NCBI RefSeq assembly: GCF_023913515.1
Contig: NZ_CP099391.1
Span: 3,410,001-3,474,000, forward strand
Reading direction: 5' to 3'
DNA length: 64,000 nt
DNA from: Natronococcus sp. CG52
GTDB taxonomy: Archaea; Halobacteriota; Halobacteria; Halobacteriales; Natrialbaceae
Part shown: one piece after another, positions 61,612 to 64,000 of the stretch
Layout: every line of letters starts with the position of its first letter
Position numbering within the stretch: the first letter of the stretch is position 1
Notes under the pieces: model-generated
The model's database searches: none
The model's input: only the letters and a program-made list of their open reading frames with translations
What the model was told of the DNA's origin: nothing
Program-made: the position numbers and the translations under genes

Positions 61612-63405
61612 TTACGCGACGAGCGATTCCATTTCCTCGAGGCGCTCGCCGTAGGTCGCGAGTGCGCGGTCGATCGGTTCGGAGGAACTCATGTCGACGC
61701 CGGCGATCCGCAGCAACTCGAGGGGGTACTCCCGGGAGCCCCGCCGGAGGAACTCGAGGTAGTCCTCGGCGGCGGACTCGCCGTTCTCGGCGATGTTGTC
61801 GACGATCGCTAGCGCGGCGGAGATCCCCGTCGAGTACTGATAGACGTAGAACGCGCGGTAGAAGTGCGGAATGCGCATCCACTCGCGGGGGATCCGGTCG
61901 TCGATCGCGGCCGGTTCGTAGTAGGTCTCCTTGAGCCCGCCGTAGATCTCGTCGAGTCGGTCGGCGGTGAGCGGCTCGCCCTCCTCCTCGAGTCGGTGCG
62001 CCTCGTGTTCGAACTCCGCGAACAGCGTCTGGCGGTAGAGCGTCGAGCGGACGCGTTCGAGGAACTCGTTGAGAACGTGCTTTCGGAACTCGGGGTCCTC
62101 GACCGTCCCGAGCAAGTGGTTCGTCAGCAGCGCCTCGTTGACGGTGCTGGCGACCTCGGCCACGAAGATCTCGTAGTCCGAGTAGACGTAGGGCTGTTCC
62201 TCCTTCGTGAGTTCGGAGTGCATCGAGTGGCCGAGTTCGTGGGCCAGGGTGTACATCGAGGCGATGTCGTCCTGGTAGTTCATCAGGATGAACGGCTGCG
62301 TGTCGTAGGTGCCACCCGAATACGCACCCGACTGTTTGCCCTCGTTCTCGTAGACGTCGACCCACCGGGACTCGAGGCCCTCGGCGACGCTCGACTGGTA
62401 CTCCTCGCCGAGCGGCTCGAGCGCGTCGACGATGTACTCGGTCGCCCGGTCGTACTCGACGTCCGGCCCCTCGTCGGCCGTCAGGGGCATGTAGAGGTCC
62501 CACATCTGCAGCTCGTCGACCTCGAGCGCCTCGCGTTTGAGTTCGGCGTGGCGGTGTAGTTTGTCGAGATTGTCGTTGACGCTGTCGACGAGATTGTCGT
62601 AGACGTCGACGGGAACGTTCGGCCCGTCGAGGGCGGCCTCGCGTGCGGTGTCGTAGTTGCGAGCCTGGGCCATCTTGACGTCGGCCTTGACGCTGTTCTT
62701 GTAGGAGGCGGCGACCGTGTTGCGGACGTCGCTCCACTCGTCGAAGTAGCCCTCGTAGACCTCCCGGCGGAACTCGCGGTCGGATCGCTTGAGCAGGTTC
62801 GTAACGTTGCTCTGGGTGATCTCGACGGGCTCACCGTCGGGATCCTCGACCGTCGGGAACGACATGTCCGCGTTCGAGAGCATGTTGTACACCTCGCCCG
62901 TTGCCCCCGTTACTTCGCTCAGATCGGCGAGCAGCGCCTCGACCTCCGCGGAACGCGTGTGGAGTTTCATCCGCAACACGTCGTCGACGTAGTGTTCGTA
63001 GGTCTCGAGTTCGGGTTCCTCGTCGACCATCGCCTCGAACTCCTCGCGGGTCAACTCCTGGAGTTCGGGCTCGATAAAGGAAGCTGCCGACTGGGCGTCC
63101 GCCGCGAGCGACTGTGCGCGGGCGGACATGGCCTGGTACTCCTGGTCGGTCGTGTCCTCGTCGCTTCGCATCCGGGCGTAGGAGAAGACGGTCGACACCT
63201 CGCGCATGATCTCGTCGCGAAGTTCGAGGACGGTCTGCAGCGTCTCGGCGTCGTGGGTCGCCTGCCCCTCGTACGCTTCGAGTTCGGCGACGCGCTCGGC
63301 GACCGCCTCGTAGGCTGCCTCCCAGTCGTCGTCGGTCGCGTAGATGCTCTCGAGATCCCAGGTGTATTCCTCGTCGATCTCGGAGCGCTCTGGAACGGAA
63401 CTCAT
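61612..63405 (-). CDS. pepF: Oligoendopeptidase F (M3 metallopeptidase)
   Basis: 597 residues from ATG 63405 (MSSVPERSEIDEEYTWDLES); a longer frame to 63450 is less typical. Zinc motif HELGH at 389-393 in TLAHELGHSMHSEL, with the third ligand Glu about 25 residues later (YEIFVAEVASTVNEALL). The helical channel-forming N-terminal domain covers residues 1-200. PepF cuts 7-17-residue peptides in the cytoplasm, plausibly those released by the proteasome. It is upstream of pan on the same strand with a 141-base gap that must contain the pan promoter. Confidence 0.93.
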   Translation of the reverse strand: MSSVPERSEIDEEYTWDLESIYATDDDWEAAYEAVAERVAELEAYEGQATHDAETLQTVLELRDEIMREVSTVFSYARMRSDEDTTDQEYQAMSARAQSLAADAQSAASFIEPELQELTREEFEAMVDEEPELETYEHYVDDVLRMKLHTRSAEVEALLADLSEVTGATGEVYNMLSNADMSFPTVEDPDGEPVEITQSNVTNLLKRSDREFRREVYEGYFDEWSDVRNTVAASYKNSVKADVKMAQARNYDTAREAALDGPNVPVDVYDNLVDSVNDNLDKLHRHAELKREALEVDELQMWDLYMPLTADEGPDVEYDRATEYIVDALEPLGEEYQSSVAEGLESRWVDVYENEGKQSGAYSGGTYDTQPFILMNYQDDIASMYTLAHELGHSMHSELTKEEQPYVYSDYEIFVAEVASTVNEALLTNHLLGTVEDPEFRKHVLNEFLERVRSTLYRQTLFAEFEHEAHRLEEEGEPLTADRLDEIYGGLKETYYEPAAIDDRIPREWMRIPHFYRAFYVYQYSTGISAALAIVDNIAENGESAAEDYLEFLRRGSREYPLELLRIAGVDMSSSEPIDRALATYGERLEEMESLVA

Positions 63406-63500
63406 AGCCAGGAGTTGCGAACGAAGGTGGTAAAGGGTATCGAAGCACACGTCGACGGCCGGCCCGACGGCTTTTGCCAGTCGAGACGAAACGAAGAATC

Positions 63501-64000
63501 ATGAACGAGAACGGGGCGGCGGAGCGCAGTTCGACGCTCGAGTCCGCGCTCGGTCGGGCGTGGTCGGACGATCGCTCGTGGAACTTGCTGACGCGACTGA
63601 CCGAACTTCCCGACCGGATGGGCGGCTCGGCGGGCGAACGGGAAGGCGCCGAAATCGTCCGCGATAGCCTTTCGGCGGCGGGAGTCGCGGACGTTCGGAT
63701 CGACGAGTTCCCTATGCAGCACTGGCAACGAGGGCAGACCGAGTTCGCCGTCGTCGGGAGCGAGACGGCGGCCGACGACGACATCGACGAGGCGAGCGGA
63801 GTCGACCGCTCGTTCGACGCGATCGCGCTCCCCTACTCGCCGGCGGGCAACGTCGAAGGCCCGCTGGTCGACGTCGGCTACGGGACCCCCGAAGAGATCG
63901 ACGAGGCCGACCTGCGAGGTGGAATCGCGGTCGCGAGTACGACGACGCCTCCGGGACAGCGATTCGTCCACCGAATGGAGAAGTTCGGTCACGCGGTCGC
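63501..64000 (+). CDS. M28-type aminopeptidase, C-terminal part cut by window edge
   Basis: Only the first 166 residues are inside the window. MNENGAAERSSTLESALGRA begins a helical N-terminus; LTELPDRMGGSAGEREGAEI near 30-50 is the typical opening of M28 peptidases, and VDVGYGTPEEIDEADLRGGI near 125-145 is the usual PA-domain insert. The zinc ligands lie downstream and cannot be seen, so the assignment rests on this N-terminal pattern. It is divergent from pepF with a 95-base gap. Confidence 0.7.
   Translation, partial: MNENGAAERSSTLESALGRAWSDDRSWNLLTRLTELPDRMGGSAGEREGAEIVRDSLSAAGVADVRIDEFPMQHWQRGQTEFAVVGSETAADDDIDEASGVDRSFDAIALPYSPAGNVEGPLVDVGYGTPEEIDEADLRGGIAVASTTTPPGQRFVHRMEKFGHAV

Overview
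The window reads as part of a halophilic archaeal chromosome (class Halobacteria; the style suggests the Natrinema/Haloterrigena/Natrialba group, which is an inference). The evidence is a high G+C content with strong G/C preference at third codon positions, very acidic proteins rich in Asp and Glu, Tat-type signal peptides, leaderless-looking starts just downstream of TATA boxes, an archaeal A-type ATP synthase, aRF1, PAN, UbaA, Tfx, FAU-1 and Orc1/Cdc6. No rRNA, complete tRNA, CRISPR array, intact insertion sequence or provirus was found. Both ends cut through a gene: an MFS transporter on the left and an M28 peptidase on the right.

Layout. 1-8 kb holds metabolic genes: MFS permease, AstE-like deacylase, threonine synthase and a Nudix hydrolase in a tight run, a secreted GH32 fructan hydrolase with its own promoter, and ArgS. 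8-17 kb holds a Lys/Asp-rich lipoprotein, a MinD-type ATPase, aRF1, a secreted CARDB-like protein, an HTH regulator, a double UspA protein, a PRC-barrel protein and small conserved proteins. 17-23 kb holds an aldo/keto reductase, FAU-1, a PrsW-type membrane protease and a riboflavin synthase carrying an in-frame palindromic insert.

The most structured region is a replication origin at about 23.3-25.2 kb. An inverted pair of origin recognition boxes encloses an AT-rich stretch upstream of an orc1/cdc6 gene, and three more boxes lie in tandem downstream of it. It is followed on the minus strand by a receiver-only response regulator, then a UvrD/Rep helicase whose stop overlaps the start of an M24-fold protein that has lost most of its metal ligands. 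29-33 kb carries UbaA, an AT-richer GNAT gene in a gene-poor stretch, an SDR without its catalytic Tyr/Lys, Tfx and a TRAM protein. 33.7-40 kb is an electron-transfer flavoprotein pair, a lipoprotein/chemotaxis transducer pair resembling BasB/BasT, and an isoprenyl diphosphate synthase. 40-47.6 kb has a DUF373 membrane protein, a radical SAM enzyme and an envelope module (membrane-anchored HTH protein divergent from a secreted protein plus pilin-like protein).

47.9-58.5 kb encodes the A-type ATP synthase in the order H-I-K-E-C-F-A-B, with D displaced downstream by three unrelated genes. The right end (59-64 kb) combines pyruvoyl-dependent arginine decarboxylase with a protein-turnover group: PAN, oligoendopeptidase F and an M28 aminopeptidase.

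No wholly new multi-gene defence or biosynthetic system could be demonstrated. The best leads are the origin with boxes on both sides of orc1, the hairpin insert inside riboflavin synthase and related three-base-loop hairpins elsewhere, the pseudo-peptidase/helicase gene pair, and the envelope module at 43.6-47.0 kb.
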